Below are positions 18,701 to 27,589 of a DNA stretch of 64,000 nt, one piece after another. Source of the stretch: Candidatus Nanopelagicales bacterium (GTDB lineage: Bacteria > Actinomycetota > Actinomycetes > S36-B12 > GCA-2699445); assembly GCA_037045355.1 (NCBI GenBank), contig JBAOHO010000026.1, forward strand, positions 372,001 to 436,000, read 5' to 3'. Below the pieces are notes generated by a model, which worked only from the letters and a program-made list of their open reading frames with translations, made no database searches and was not told the origin of the DNA. Position 1 is the first letter of the stretch, and each line of letters opens with the position of its first letter. The translations under genes were made by a program, and so were the position numbers.

Positions 18701-18942
18701 CACAGGCAAGGTCGTCGTGAAGACCGCTTGTCAGGTCAATGGGGTGCAGGGTCGGCCGACACTGCAACACAGTGGTCGGGACCAAGGACGCGGTCACCGT
18801 GACACCCACCTGCAACGACCGGGTCACCTACTCGGTGCGGATCACCGCAAAGACCAAGGGTGCACCTAGACAGTCGTGGTCGCGGACATGGGATGTCTCG
18901 AAGCGACCATTCACGTCATGCCGGTCCGGGGGGACTGGCTGA
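15772..18942 (+). pseudogene. Secreted beta-helix/FnIII/Ig-like repeat surface protein, five frameshifts
   Basis: The ATG follows GGGGAG, and a signal peptide ends near AMPAQAA. The N-terminal part (to about residue 300) looks like a right-handed beta-helix (pectate-lyase-like) region. An FnIII domain follows, then four putative Ig (He_PIG, PF05345) repeats with the LPPGLKLSxDTGEIxGTP signature, then a C-terminal Cys-containing tail. The coding sequence changes frame at 16685-16688 (TTTT), 16799-16801 (CCC), about 18342-18348, 18466-18470 (GGGGG) and about 18749-18751 (GGG). Each piece rejoins the expected homology, for example VVTYALTSG onto PPAGLKLSE. No in-frame nonsense or large deletion is seen. 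This is either a recent pseudogene or an intact gene damaged by indel errors. Probable role: adhesion or surface binding. Confidence 0.75.
17547..18077 (+). repeat. Tandem duplication of an Ig-like module, about 276 bp unit
   Basis: Two adjacent copies (17547-17822 and 17823-about 18077) encode successive Ig modules. The core from CTGCCTCCGGGGTTGAAG through the AAGGCCGGCAAGTACGTCTT segment is identical over about 75 bases, and the flanks differ by synonymous or conservative changes. This indicates a recent duplication or gene conversion. Confidence 0.85.
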
Positions 18943-18960
18943 CGAACGGGCTGTCGCGGA

Positions 18961-19131
18961 TCAGCCGAACATGCGCCCGAAGAAGGAATTCTTGCGCGCA
19001 GCCTCACGGTCAGCGGCCGTGCACTTGCAGCGCTGCGTCTTCGGAACCCCACGGAGTACCTCGTTCTTGTGACGTCCGCACCCGCCCCACGTGGTCTTCT
19101 TGCAGATCTTGCAGGTCTTCTGATGGCACAT
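18961..19131 (-). CDS. Small Cys-rich zinc-ribbon-like protein, 56 residues
   Basis: A complete small reading frame with GGAGG nine bases before the ATG. The product has an N-terminal cluster MCHQKTCKICKKTTWGGCG followed by RCKC, giving six cysteines (C2, C7, C10, C18, C35, C37) in 56 residues, and a basic Arg/Lys-rich tail. Short proteins with the CxxCxKTTWxGCG pattern are widespread in actinobacteria and are presumed zinc- or metal-binding. The function is unknown to me. A CsoR-like palindrome lies about 45 bases upstream on the promoter side, suggesting metal- or sulfur-responsive expression. Confidence 0.8.
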   Translation of the reverse strand: MCHQKTCKICKKTTWGGCGRHKNEVLRGVPKTQRCKCTAADREAARKNSFFGRMFG

Positions 19132-19173
19132 GGGTGGCAGTCCTCCGGGAACGATTGCACTGACGCTGGGAAG

Positions 19174-19191
19174 TATACCCCGTAGGGTATT
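19174..19191 (-). promoter_or_regulatory. CsoR-like palindromic operator (ATACCC-CGTA-GGGTAT)
   Basis: A 16-bp inverted repeat, ATACCC at 19175-19180 and GGGTAT at 19185-19190, flanked by T on both sides. It lies between the divergent Cys-rich mini-gene (start 19131, minus) and the SGNH hydrolase (start 19286, plus). Actinobacterial copper or persulfide repressors of the CsoR/CstR family bind ATACCC...GGGTAT-type sites. Assignment is by resemblance only. Confidence 0.45.
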
Positions 19192-19285
19192 GGTCGCCGG
19201 GCCAGTCGAGCGGCGCTTCCGCTACGGCGTGTGACGCCTTACCGTGGGTCCAAAGATCGTGGCGGATCACCCCCGGAGGACCCAG

Positions 19286-21167
19286 ATGAAACTGTCCCGA
19301 CTGGCTGTACTGGGCGGCGGCACCGCGATCCTGGCGGGGTCCCTGATGGCGCCCCCGGTCCTGGCCCTGGCGGACCCGGGAGATAGCCGGGGCGACTCGC
19401 CCGAGGTGACCGTGTCCGTCGACACGCGCACGAACGACGCGGGAGTGACCACCTTCTCGGGCGACGTCTCCGACGGTCCGGGTCGCGGCATGGTCTACCT
19501 GCAGGAGCGCACTGCTCGCCAGGGAGAACCGGACTGGCGCACGGTCCTCACCTCGGACTTCACCCCCGACGGGTACCAGTTGCGCTACCCCGCCGACGAG
19601 GGCGTCTACCGGGTCTCCGTGCCGCTGGAGACCTGGTACAACACCACGGGCTGGTACGACCGGGAGCATGGCGAGGCGTACGGCGGTCCTGCGTCGGCCG
19701 CTTCGAAGCGTGTTCGCATCGAAGCTGATTCCGGCGCGGACTCCGGTCGGCGGTGGGTCGTGGGGCTCGGCGACTCCTACATGTCGGGTGAGGGCGCCAG
19801 CTACGCCGGCTATGGACCTTGGTGCGGAAATCATCACGACAATGTGCTGCCGTGGAAAGACTGCAAGAAGTACGACCAGGATGACCGGTGGTGGATCAGC
19901 GCCTTCGGTTCTTCCCTGAAGCAGACCTACCCCGGTGACTACGCCCAGCCGATCGCGCAGCCAGGCTTGGGCAACGATGCCGGAAAGTACAGCGTGGATC
20001 TGTCAGGCGTGAAATGTCACCGCAGTTCATCGGCGCTGATGTTCTGGAACCGACCCGACTACGCAGGGATGAACTTCGCGTGTTCCGGAGCGGTGGTTGA
20101 CACTCGGCTGTCGTCGGGCAAGCCGGGCATCGACTTCGTGGAAGAGCAGACCCAGAAGTATGGGCGCATCGTCGGTCAGGCATTGCAGTTGCAGAGGTTC
20201 GCGCAACAAGTGCAGAGCAAGGGCGACTCGGTGTCCGTCGTCTCGCTGTCCATCGGCGGAAACGATGTCGGTTTCGCCGATATCGTCTCGGACTGCGTCA
20301 AGCGCTTCTTGGTGCCCACGCAGGCGGCGTGTTGGAAGAAGGACAGCGGCAGTGAAGCCCGCAAGGCCTACAACGACGGCAATGGTCTGACCAAGGCGAA
20401 GGACGCAGTTCTGACCGCGGGCCGCAACATCGTGAAGGCGCTGGATACAGCAGGTGCACGGCGAGGTGACTACACCATTGCGGTCCAGAGTCCGCCTATC
20501 GGATTGCCCCCCGCCTCGGAGTTCGAGTCGGACTTCGGTGGTGACTCGGGGTACGGCCGGCAAGGTATCGGCGGCTGCGGCTTCACCGACGGTGACCTCA
20601 ACTTCTTCAATGGCGACTTCGGAAAGTTGCTGCGCAAGCGCATGATCGAGGGAGCCTCAGCCCTCAAGAAGGAGTTCCCGGACGTCAAGTTCACAGTCGT
20701 CGATGCCACCAAGGCCGTATCCGGACACCAGTTGTGCAGCAAGCAGGTGTCCTACCCGGCGACCCGGAAAGACGGCAACAACACGCTCACACCAGGCGTG
20801 GTACGGCGATTGGGGTGGCCAGCGGGGAACCTGGATGACGCCGATCATCGTGACGTGTATGGGGTTCGATTGGGGACCGGTGTGTACCAAAGACACCAGT
20901 CCGGCGGTCCTTTTCCCCACACTGTGGCGCGCAGTTGATGGCAGTGGCGCGTACCGCTCTCCGGAGTGGGTGGACGGCGTCGACCAACTGAAGCAGTTGC
21001 CGGCCCATCCCAACTTCTGGGGGCAACGGGCCCTGGCAACCTGTCACAGCGCGGCCGCCACGGATCCCGCGGCCGTGGGCAAGGTCATGGCGTGCTCACC
21101 CGGCAGGAACGGACTCGATGCGTATGGCCGTCCCGCCATGAAGGTGGAAGTCGACTCGCCGCTGTGA
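19286..21167 (+). CDS. Secreted SGNH-family hydrolase, frameshift in C-terminal part
   Basis: The ATG has GGAGGA ahead. The signal peptide is about residues 1-30, then a beta-rich N-terminal domain (about 40-150), then the SGNH/GDSL hydrolase fold. Catalytic blocks are GDSYMSGEG (Ser), the Gly-containing FACSGA segment, SIGGND (Asn) and VSGHQLC (His), matching actinobacterial secreted lipases/esterases. The frame as assembled ends at 20938 with an unrelated tail. In the next frame the natural continuation WYGDWGGQRGTWMTPIIVTC runs on to the stop at 21165-21167. One surplus base at about 20785-20800 explains this. The catalytic residues precede the break. The substrate is unknown. Confidence 0.85.
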
Positions 21168-21287
21168 CGGATGCTCGCAGCTCGATGGCAGCGGATCGTT
21201 GAATCGCGGCTGTCCCGGTTACCATGGCGAATCGTCCCAGGGCGGAACTGCCCGATTTCCCATCGTCGAACGAAAGGCCCGCGGCGC

Positions 21288-22880
21288 ATGCGACCTAGCA
21301 CGTTGACGTCGCTGGCACTCGGCCTGGCGCTCACTGCGACGTCGCTTCCCGCCGTTCAGGCTTCGGTCTCGTCCGAGCAGGTCATGGTCACGGGTGGTGC
21401 CGCTCCTGCCATAACCGCCGTGACCGCCGTGACTGCCGTGAAGGACAAGGGTGACAAGGGGAGCGGAGACAAGCGCGTCCCCACCGGTAAGTTGCGCGTC
21501 AAGGTCAAGAAGTCACCACAGGCGGCAGCCAAGGTGTCCATCACCGGATCTGACGGATTCAGTGCGCGGACGGCCAAGTCCATCACCTTGCGGGAACTGG
21601 CCGTCGGTCGATACAGCATCCGGGCGGAGAAGACCCGCGCTCCGGGGGGCAAGGTCATGGTCAGCGTCTCCCAGAAGAACGTACGGGTCCGCAAAGGTCA
21701 CAAGAGCAAAGTGCGAGTGGCCTACCGGTACAAAGCCAGGCCGGTGAAACCCACGACCTTGGACGTCACTCCGCCCGCGCCCGTGAGCAACCTGAACGTC
21801 GGTCAGGTGACCGACGCGAGTGTGGCGATGTCATGGCGCAACCCCGGCAACGGCGACCTATCCGAGGTCATCGTGCGTCGTGCCCAGGGAGATTCCCCGC
21901 CCTCCAGCCCCAGCGATGGGGTCGCGGTGTCCCTTCGTTCCCCGACCGCGGAATGGGCAGTTGACGAGGGGTTGTCTCCGGGCACGTCCTACACGTACTC
22001 GGTTTTCACTCGGGATACCGGCGGCAACGTCAACCCAGCCGGGACTTCCGCGCCGGCACGCACGGCGACCCAGCCCACAGGGGATCAGGTCGCTTTCGCT
22101 GTCGGCGACATCGCGGACTGCGAACTCGGAGCCCTCGCCGACACCTCATCGTTGCTCGCCGCAATCTCCACAACGGAACCGTTGCTGGGGCTCGGTGACA
22201 TGGAGCAGACCGACGGCACTCCCGAGAAGTTCCGGGACTGCTACGAGCCCTTCTTCGGACGCTTCAAGGAGCGCACGTGGGCAGTGCCCGGCAACCATGA
22301 GTACAACTCGGGGGCCGTGGGCTATTTCGACTACTTCGGGCCCCGACTGGGTACCGAGAACAACCCCTGGTATTCGGTCGACATCGGCGAATGGCATTTC
22401 GCCATGTTGAACAGCAACTGCTGGGCAGTGGGAGGGTGCCAGCCGAAGTCGCGGCAGTACCAGTGGTTGAAGCGGGATCTGGCCGCACATCCACGGCGTT
22501 GCCTTGCTGCCGTCTGGCATCAGCCGATGTACTCCAGCGGCGACAACGCCGAGGGCAATCGGGGGCAGGTCAGTCCTTTGTGGCGGTTGCTGATGGACTA
22601 TGGCGCCGACCTGCTTCTCGTTGGCCACCAGCATTCCTATGAGCGGTTCCCCCGTCTGGACGACGCGGGCACGCGCACTCCGGCAGGTATTCGCCAGATC
22701 ATCGTGGGCACCGGGGGTGCTCCATTGCGGAGTTTCCGATCCCGTAGCCCCCAGTCGGAGTTCCGGCAGAACGACAGCCATGGACTTCTGAGACTCAGGC
22801 TCGGGGCCGGCAACTACTCCTGGAGCTTCTTGCCCACCGTCGTCGATGGTCCGCGGGACTCAGGGTCCGATTCCTGCTGA
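21288..22880 (+). CDS. Secreted calcineurin-like metallophosphoesterase with FnIII domain
   Basis: 530 residues from the ATG that begins a clear signal peptide (cleavage near PAVQA). After a Lys-rich region there is an FnIII domain (about 160-260) and then a metallophosphoesterase domain with the full metal-ligand set: GDIADC, GLGDME, GNHEY, WHQP and GHQHSYER. The family includes purple-acid-phosphatase-like and alkaline phosphatase-like secreted enzymes. The gene ends next to a strong hairpin terminator shared with the convergent small secreted protein. An ACCGCCGTG-type triple repeat at 21414-21440 encodes TAVTAVTAV. Confidence 0.9.
   Translation: MRPSTLTSLALGLALTATSLPAVQASVSSEQVMVTGGAAPAITAVTAVTAVKDKGDKGSGDKRVPTGKLRVKVKKSPQAAAKVSITGSDGFSARTAKSITLRELAVGRYSIRAEKTRAPGGKVMVSVSQKNVRVRKGHKSKVRVAYRYKARPVKPTTLDVTPPAPVSNLNVGQVTDASVAMSWRNPGNGDLSEVIVRRAQGDSPPSSPSDGVAVSLRSPTAEWAVDEGLSPGTSYTYSVFTRDTGGNVNPAGTSAPARTATQPTGDQVAFAVGDIADCELGALADTSSLLAAISTTEPLLGLGDMEQTDGTPEKFRDCYEPFFGRFKERTWAVPGNHEYNSGAVGYFDYFGPRLGTENNPWYSVDIGEWHFAMLNSNCWAVGGCQPKSRQYQWLKRDLAAHPRRCLAAVWHQPMYSSGDNAEGNRGQVSPLWRLLMDYGADLLLVGHQHSYERFPRLDDAGTRTPAGIRQIIVGTGGAPLRSFRSRSPQSEFRQNDSHGLLRLRLGAGNYSWSFLPTVVDGPRDSGSDSC
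21414..21440 (+). repeat. Three 9-bp tandem units (TAV repeats)
   Basis: Three consecutive nine-base units of the type AC(C/T)GCCGTG encode Thr-Ala-Val three times just after the signal peptide of the metallophosphoesterase. Low-level slippage repeat, in frame. Confidence 0.65.
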
Positions 22881-22910
22881 CCCTCTGGCGGGCGCAAGCC
22901 CCGGACATGC

Positions 22911-22947
22911 GCGAGCCCCGCCGGATGGCGCATCCAGCGGGGCTCGC
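22911..22947. terminator. Bidirectional hairpin terminator
   Basis: GCGAGCCCCGC at 22911-22921 pairs perfectly with GCGGGGCTCGC at 22937-22947. One mismatch inward, GGATG pairs with CATCC around a GCG loop. It sits between the convergent metallophosphoesterase and the small secreted Cys protein. There is no T-run, as is usual in high-GC actinobacteria. Confidence 0.85.
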
Positions 22948-22954
22948 GGTGTGA

Positions 22955-23311
22955 TCAACTCACGCAGGCGTGCTTCTTGACCTTCTTCGGCAGGGTGGTG
23001 TTGTTCGGCTGGCAGAGTTTCGCTCTCCGCTTGGAACTGACAGCCTTCCACTTGCCGCCGTTGTCCTCGACGAGATACGCGCCCTCGTCCTGGCCGTCGA
23101 TCGTCACGGCGCCGGAAGCCCAGTAGCCCTTGCAGTACTTGCTGAGGATCTTGTAGTTGTCCTCAGGTCCCGCCTTGTTGAGGGCTTTGGCGATCGCCCG
23201 GTTGGTGCACGGCGGCGGAGCGGTTCCCGCACTGGCGGTGGAGACCACAGCAGCGGAGGGCAGCACGAGTGCGGCACCCGCTACCAGGACGGCGGTCTTG
23301 GTCAACTTCAT
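22955..23311 (-). CDS. Small secreted four-cysteine protein, paralog of 40810-41145
   Basis: A 118-residue protein with GGGAGGACCT immediately ahead of the ATG. The signal peptide is about residues 1-28 (ends STASA). The mature part has four cysteines (in PPPCT, SKYCKG, AKLCQ and KHACV), likely two disulfides, and a W-A-S-G-A-V segment. It aligns with the protein encoded at 40810-41145 in Cys spacing and in the PPCT..AI..A, W(A/K), LV and K.C elements, defining a two-member family in this window. No known domain recognised. Possibly a secreted, disulfide-stabilised beta protein; function unknown. Confidence 0.8.
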   Translation of the reverse strand: MKLTKTAVLVAGAALVLPSAAVVSTASAGTAPPPCTNRAIAKALNKAGPEDNYKILSKYCKGYWASGAVTIDGQDEGAYLVEDNGGKWKAVSSKRRAKLCQPNNTTLPKKVKKHACVS

Positions 23312-23351
23312 AGGTCCTCCCAGAGGGGTTAGTCGGTGGATCGAACCTACC

Positions 23352-23849
23352 TCAGCCGCGCCTCCCACAGCCCTTTCCCACCGGCGGAAGTTCGAGCAAC
23401 CGGCGCATGTACTCCGGTGCCGATCCGGCGCTATCCATCTTGTTCTTCCACGATGGTTTGACTCGATGAGTGTCACGCGAGCCGTAGTACCCGACGCCCG
23501 ACACGAAGCGCTGGGTGATTCGATCGGCAGGCTTGTCGACAATTTCGGGCCACGGCACCTGCTTCATTCGCTGCGCGGCGTGGTCGTATGCCTCGGTCAT
23601 TTCCCGGAATGCCTTACGCGCGAACCCGGGCACAGGTGCCCCGATCGTTGTCGACCCAGTGCGTTCCCACCTGTCGAGGCTGCGGTTCATCTGCTCGTAC
23701 TCGACGTTCAAGGGGCACAGGATGCTCAGGTACTGCTCGGCGTAGACCTCTCGATCGGGCACGACGGGCACCCTGCTCTCGGCGCCGGAGGTCACTGACA
23801 CAAGAAGCACCGAGGCGAGGGCGGTCGCTGACAGGGCTGAACGGCGCAT
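23352..23849 (-). CDS. Secreted hypothetical protein
   Basis: A 165-residue product. The ATG at 23849 follows GGAAGGAG and begins a signal peptide (MRRSALSATALASVLLVSV). The mature region is alpha-helical in character, with SILCPLNVEYEQMNRSLDRW and a FREMTEAYDHAAQRM segment, and a Cys near the C-terminus. No family recognised. It lies about 40 bp upstream of the small four-Cys gene on the same strand, so they may share a transcript. Confidence 0.75.
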   Translation of the reverse strand: MRRSALSATALASVLLVSVTSGAESRVPVVPDREVYAEQYLSILCPLNVEYEQMNRSLDRWERTGSTTIGAPVPGFARKAFREMTEAYDHAAQRMKQVPWPEIVDKPADRITQRFVSGVGYYGSRDTHRVKPSWKNKMDSAGSAPEYMRRLLELPPVGKGCGRRG

Positions 23850-23950
23850 AACTCGGGCTCCTTCCACCCCCACGGTAACCCCGGCGATCCGATGTAGATG
23901 AGCCGTTGAACTCTCAGGTTCCTCGCCGGTTGGTTGCGGGTGTGCCCGTG

Positions 23951-24427
23951 CTACTTCTTCTTCGGATCCTCGGACGAGTGATGGGTGGCGATGAGCCAGT
24001 CGCCACCCCGCTTCACGAAGACGAATGTGAACCTCGCGGGAACCTTCACCGTTCCACCGGACTCATTCGTGTATGTGAACCGGTACAGGCCCGTGGCGTA
24101 GCCCATCCCTCCATCGCGGCCGGTTCGGATGCGGTTCGTCGCGACCGTCAGATCCGGATTGCATGTCAGTCCGTCGAAGTAGTCCGTGATGTCGGGACGG
24201 CCCTGGATGTACTTCGTGAACGTGGCCAGCAGGATCGCATTCCTGGTGTAGAGCCGTGAGACGAGTGAGCCATCACAATCCGCAGTCTCGAGCGCCGCGA
24301 TCCAGGACACGTATGCCTGCTCCACCACGGGCACTCGGGCCTGTGGTGGCGGATCGGCGAGAGCTGGAGGGGTCACGAGGACCAGTCCGGTCGCCGCTGC
24401 GATCGTGGCCAGAGTCCGATTTCGCAC
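23951..24427 (-). CDS. Secreted SnoaL/NTF2-like (CaMKII-association-type) protein
   Basis: 158 residues from GTG 24427, with GAAGGG upstream and a signal peptide ending PPALA. The mature part fits the NTF2-like fold: YVSWIAALETADCDGSLVSRLY, GRPDITDYFDGL, YRFTYTNESGG, and the terminal RGGDWLIATHHSS motif typical of calcium/calmodulin kinase II association-domain-like proteins (SgcJ/DUF4440 group). These often bind small ligands or act as accessory proteins. Exported versions are of unknown function. Confidence 0.8.
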   Translation of the reverse strand: MRNRTLATIAAATGLVLVTPPALADPPPQARVPVVEQAYVSWIAALETADCDGSLVSRLYTRNAILLATFTKYIQGRPDITDYFDGLTCNPDLTVATNRIRTGRDGGMGYATGLYRFTYTNESGGTVKVPARFTFVFVKRGGDWLIATHHSSEDPKKK

Positions 24428-24685
24428 GGCGAGCCCTTCGCGAGTGGAGTCGCAACGTACCACCGGCGAGGTCTTCATCGGTGGAATGGTGGAGACGAAT
24501 CCACCGATCGGCCGGGGCAGGAACCGGCAGCGACACGCCGCCCGGCGGGCGCGCACGCTACCCGCCGGCTCCGAATCGCACCACTGGGACGAAGGAGATG
24601 CGAGGGGGCCATTGTCCCGCATGCTTCGGGCGCCCGGTTTCGCTAGCCTGCGACAGCGCGCAGACAGAAGCCTGTGGAGGTGCCA

Positions 24686-26164
24686 GTGTCGACCGAGACA
24701 ACAACGCCGAAGGACTCGGGGCCTTCGAAGCAAGGCGGCGCGGGGCGCTGGATCAAGCGCATCCTGATCACCATCGTCGTCCTCATTGTCCTCCTGCTGG
24801 CGGTTGTCATCGGAGCACTGCTGTATTTCCAGATTCCGAGCAACAGCGCGGGTTTGGCTGCGCAGAGTGTCTGCTCGGGGACCTTCGTCGCCGGCCGCGA
24901 CCCCCAAGAGGTGTTCACCGACGACGTGCTGCCGCAGAGTCCGGCCCTGAGCGTCATCTCCATCGATGTCGATGAGGCGGGCCGGTCGGTGACGGCCAAG
25001 TTCTTGGGGGTCGTCGGTCGACAGGCCTCGCTCCTTCCGAACCGTGGTTGCGTGCTGGACCTACCAGCGGATCCCGCTGCAGTTCCGTATTCGCCGGCAC
25101 CGCGCAGTCCGGAACTCTGGCCACAAGGGGATGCCGCGTTGCCGGTCAAGGATTGGGACTCCAAGATCGACGCCGCCGGCCTTCAGGAAGTCATGGACCA
25201 GGCCTTTGTCGGTGCCGGCGACCCGAATGCGGCCAACGCTCGCAGCATGGCCGTGGTCTACCGAGGACGGCTGCTGGCCCAGAAGCAAGCCGAGGGCTTC
25301 GACGACTCGACTCCGCTGCTGGGTTGGTCCATGACCAAGACGGTCAACGGGATGCTGTTCTATCAGAAGGCCACCGAGATGGGCCTTGACCTCAACACCA
25401 AGGTTGTCGATGCGTTTCCGGCCGACCGGGAGCCGCCCTGGGTCGCGCAATGGCGACAGGACGATCGTCGGAACATCACCGTCAACGATCTTCTCTTCAT
25501 GAGAGCCGGATTGGACATCGCCGACGACTATGGGCCCTTGGGCAAGGTCGTCAAGATGCTCTATGGGCAACCGAGCATGGCCGACTACGCCGCGAGTCAG
25601 CCTCTGGTCGATCCGCCCGGCACCCAGTGGGCCTACAGCACCGGGGTTGCGGACATCATCAGCCAGGTCGCCCAAGGCATGTTCGCGACTGACGAGGAGT
25701 ACTGGGCGTATCCGCAGAAGTCATTGTTCGAGCCCATCGGAGTCACGACGGGAACCCTGACGACCGATACCTCGGGTACCTGGGTCGGCGGCTCATACCT
25801 ATGGGCGGACACCGGTGACTGGGCCCGAATGGGGCAGGCGATGCTGGACGACGGTAAGTGGGACGGAAGTCAGGTGCTCGAACCCGGCTGGTGGGACTTG
25901 GCCGGGACGCCCGCGATGCCTGACGGACCCGGACACGGGTACGGAGCTCAGACCTGGATTCCCGGTAGCCCCATCGGAGGCGAGTGCAACACCGCCACCG
26001 ATGTTCCGAAGGACACCTTGACGATGGAGGGCCACTACGGCCAACTGGTGGCCATGATCCCGTCTCGCGACACGGTCATCGTGCGGTTGGGCTGGACGAT
26101 CGACAAGACTCAGTTCGACAAGTGCCAGTTGATCAGTGACGTGTTGGAGACGCTGCCCGAATGA
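24686..26164 (+). CDS. Membrane-anchored serine hydrolase, beta-lactamase/PBP-like (class C fold)
   Basis: The GTG at 24686 is preceded by GGAGG (24676-24680) at ideal spacing. A single N-terminal helix (about residues 22-45) anchors an extracellular domain. The catalytic S-x-x-K is in GWSMTKTVNG. The second motif is a YST variant of YxN in WAYSTGVAD, and the third motif is near MEGHYGQLV. This pattern fits beta-lactamase-family esterases/peptidases (PF00144), not a true resistance enzyme. A small hairpin follows the stop. Confidence 0.88.
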   Translation: MSTETTTPKDSGPSKQGGAGRWIKRILITIVVLIVLLLAVVIGALLYFQIPSNSAGLAAQSVCSGTFVAGRDPQEVFTDDVLPQSPALSVISIDVDEAGRSVTAKFLGVVGRQASLLPNRGCVLDLPADPAAVPYSPAPRSPELWPQGDAALPVKDWDSKIDAAGLQEVMDQAFVGAGDPNAANARSMAVVYRGRLLAQKQAEGFDDSTPLLGWSMTKTVNGMLFYQKATEMGLDLNTKVVDAFPADREPPWVAQWRQDDRRNITVNDLLFMRAGLDIADDYGPLGKVVKMLYGQPSMADYAASQPLVDPPGTQWAYSTGVADIISQVAQGMFATDEEYWAYPQKSLFEPIGVTTGTLTTDTSGTWVGGSYLWADTGDWARMGQAMLDDGKWDGSQVLEPGWWDLAGTPAMPDGPGHGYGAQTWIPGSPIGGECNTATDVPKDTLTMEGHYGQLVAMIPSRDTVIVRLGWTIDKTQFDKCQLISDVLETLPE

Positions 26165-26170
26165 CACCGG

Positions 26171-26191
26171 CGCATACCCCGCCAGTATGCG
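26171..26191 (+). terminator. Possible hairpin after serine hydrolase gene
   Basis: CGCATAC at 26171-26177 pairs with GTATGCG at 26185-26191 around a seven-base loop, seven bases after the stop codon. Outer CACCGG/CCGGTG segments (26165-26170, 26205-26210) could extend it. Weak candidate. Confidence 0.4.
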
Positions 26192-26260
26192 AGGCGTGGT
26201 CGTGCCGGTGAGTGAGTCGTGTCGGTGAGACGTCAGTCGATTCGGTAGGAGAGGTTCGCG

Positions 26261-27553
26261 GTGGCTGAGGACCCGGACTCACCACTGGAATACCGCGGGA
26301 TCGTCACTTTCGCCCGGTCGCTTCCTCGCCCGACTCGAATGTTCATGGTTGCCGCGGCCATCAGCCAGATGGGCAACACCGGTCTCATCCTCGCGACCGC
26401 GACGATTTCGGCGGACGCAGCACCGACCGCTCCCCAGGCGGCCACTTACACAGCGGTGATGTTCTTCCTCTTCTTCGCGTGGTCGGCGCTGGCAACACCC
26501 TTCACGGGTCGATTGACGAGCTGGCTGGGGGCGCTTCCGGCCTTTCTGATGATCCAGGTCGCATCCTTCGCCGTGTGGGCGGCGATCGCCCTGCTCATCG
26601 GCTTGGGGATCCCCGGGTACCCACTGCTGCTCATCTCGTCTGTGGTGTTCGGGGCCCTTGCCGGATGGAACATGCCCCTGAATCAGGTGGCACTCAGCAG
26701 CTACGCGCCCACCGCCGATCGAGCGAGATCGATCGCGGTGATGGGCGCCGCGCAGGGGGTGGGCTCAGTCGTCGGGGGCCCGCTGGCGGGCTTGATCGTG
26801 GACTGGGTCGGGCCGATCTGGGTGTTGGCGTTCAACGCGGTCTCCTCGCTCCCATTGGCGTGGCTGATTGTCGCCGTGTCGCCCGTGCAGACCCCGCAAG
26901 CGCCAAGCCGTGCAGGTGGTTCGCTGCGAGCGGTCTGGAACGCGGTCCACTCGAAGACGGCCATTCGATCGGCTGTGGTCGTTGCCACGACCAGTGCGCT
27001 TCTGATCGGACCGATGACCCACATGGTCGTGCCTTTTGCCCGGGATCTGAATCATGAACTTGCTCTGCATGCCGGACTGCTCCTCGGGGCGTTAGCGGCC
27101 GGACACATGGTGTCGCCCGTACTTCTGCCTCGGCTTCGGCACGCGAATCACGGCGTGGCTTCTGTGCGGGCGTATGTCATGGCGGCATGCGCGATGGTGC
27201 TCGTTGCAGTGGTGGCCACAGTCCTGGACGGAAGCTCGGAGCTGATCATGCTCATGATGATCCTCATCGTCTTCGCCGCTGGCTCGATGACCGGACGCGC
27301 CTATCTGATCAACTTCGTCCAGACGGAGAGCGACGAAGAGAAGCGCACGAGTCACCTGGCCGCGTACTTCCTCGCGGTGACCGTGGGAGTCATGGTGGGG
27401 TCGCTCATCTGGGGCCAGTTGTTCGCAACTGTCGGGTCGGCCTGGTCGATGGTGATATTCGGAGTCGGAACCCTGCTGACGATGATCTTCTACTGGCGAG
27501 CTCTGCTGCGGGGGGACCGTAGTCCTGGCAGTCAGTCCGTTGGCAGTCAGTAG
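26261..27553 (+). CDS. Major facilitator superfamily transporter
   Basis: A 430-residue polytopic protein with about twelve helices, starting at GTG after TAGGAGAG. The first loop region has WSALATPFTGRLTSWLGALP, corresponding to the MFS loop 2-3 motif. A second, similar half starts near residue 225. It resembles the MFS drug/efflux group (MdfA/EntS-like) without a diagnostic substrate motif. It stands alone on the plus strand between the serine hydrolase and a decayed hydrolase remnant. Confidence 0.88.
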   Translation: MAEDPDSPLEYRGIVTFARSLPRPTRMFMVAAAISQMGNTGLILATATISADAAPTAPQAATYTAVMFFLFFAWSALATPFTGRLTSWLGALPAFLMIQVASFAVWAAIALLIGLGIPGYPLLLISSVVFGALAGWNMPLNQVALSSYAPTADRARSIAVMGAAQGVGSVVGGPLAGLIVDWVGPIWVLAFNAVSSLPLAWLIVAVSPVQTPQAPSRAGGSLRAVWNAVHSKTAIRSAVVVATTSALLIGPMTHMVVPFARDLNHELALHAGLLLGALAAGHMVSPVLLPRLRHANHGVASVRAYVMAACAMVLVAVVATVLDGSSELIMLMMILIVFAAGSMTGRAYLINFVQTESDEEKRTSHLAAYFLAVTVGVMVGSLIWGQLFATVGSAWSMVIFGVGTLLTMIFYWRALLRGDRSPGSQSVGSQ

Positions 27554-27589
27554 TCCTTTGCTGCGAGGTCGCCGGGCGAGAGTGGGGAA

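Noticed and set aside
19010..19837. 275-codon minus-strand open frame overlapping the Cys-rich mini-gene and the SGNH hydrolase
   Set aside because: The SGNH frame carries signal peptide and catalytic motifs, and the real minus-strand gene here is the 56-residue Cys-rich protein in a different frame.
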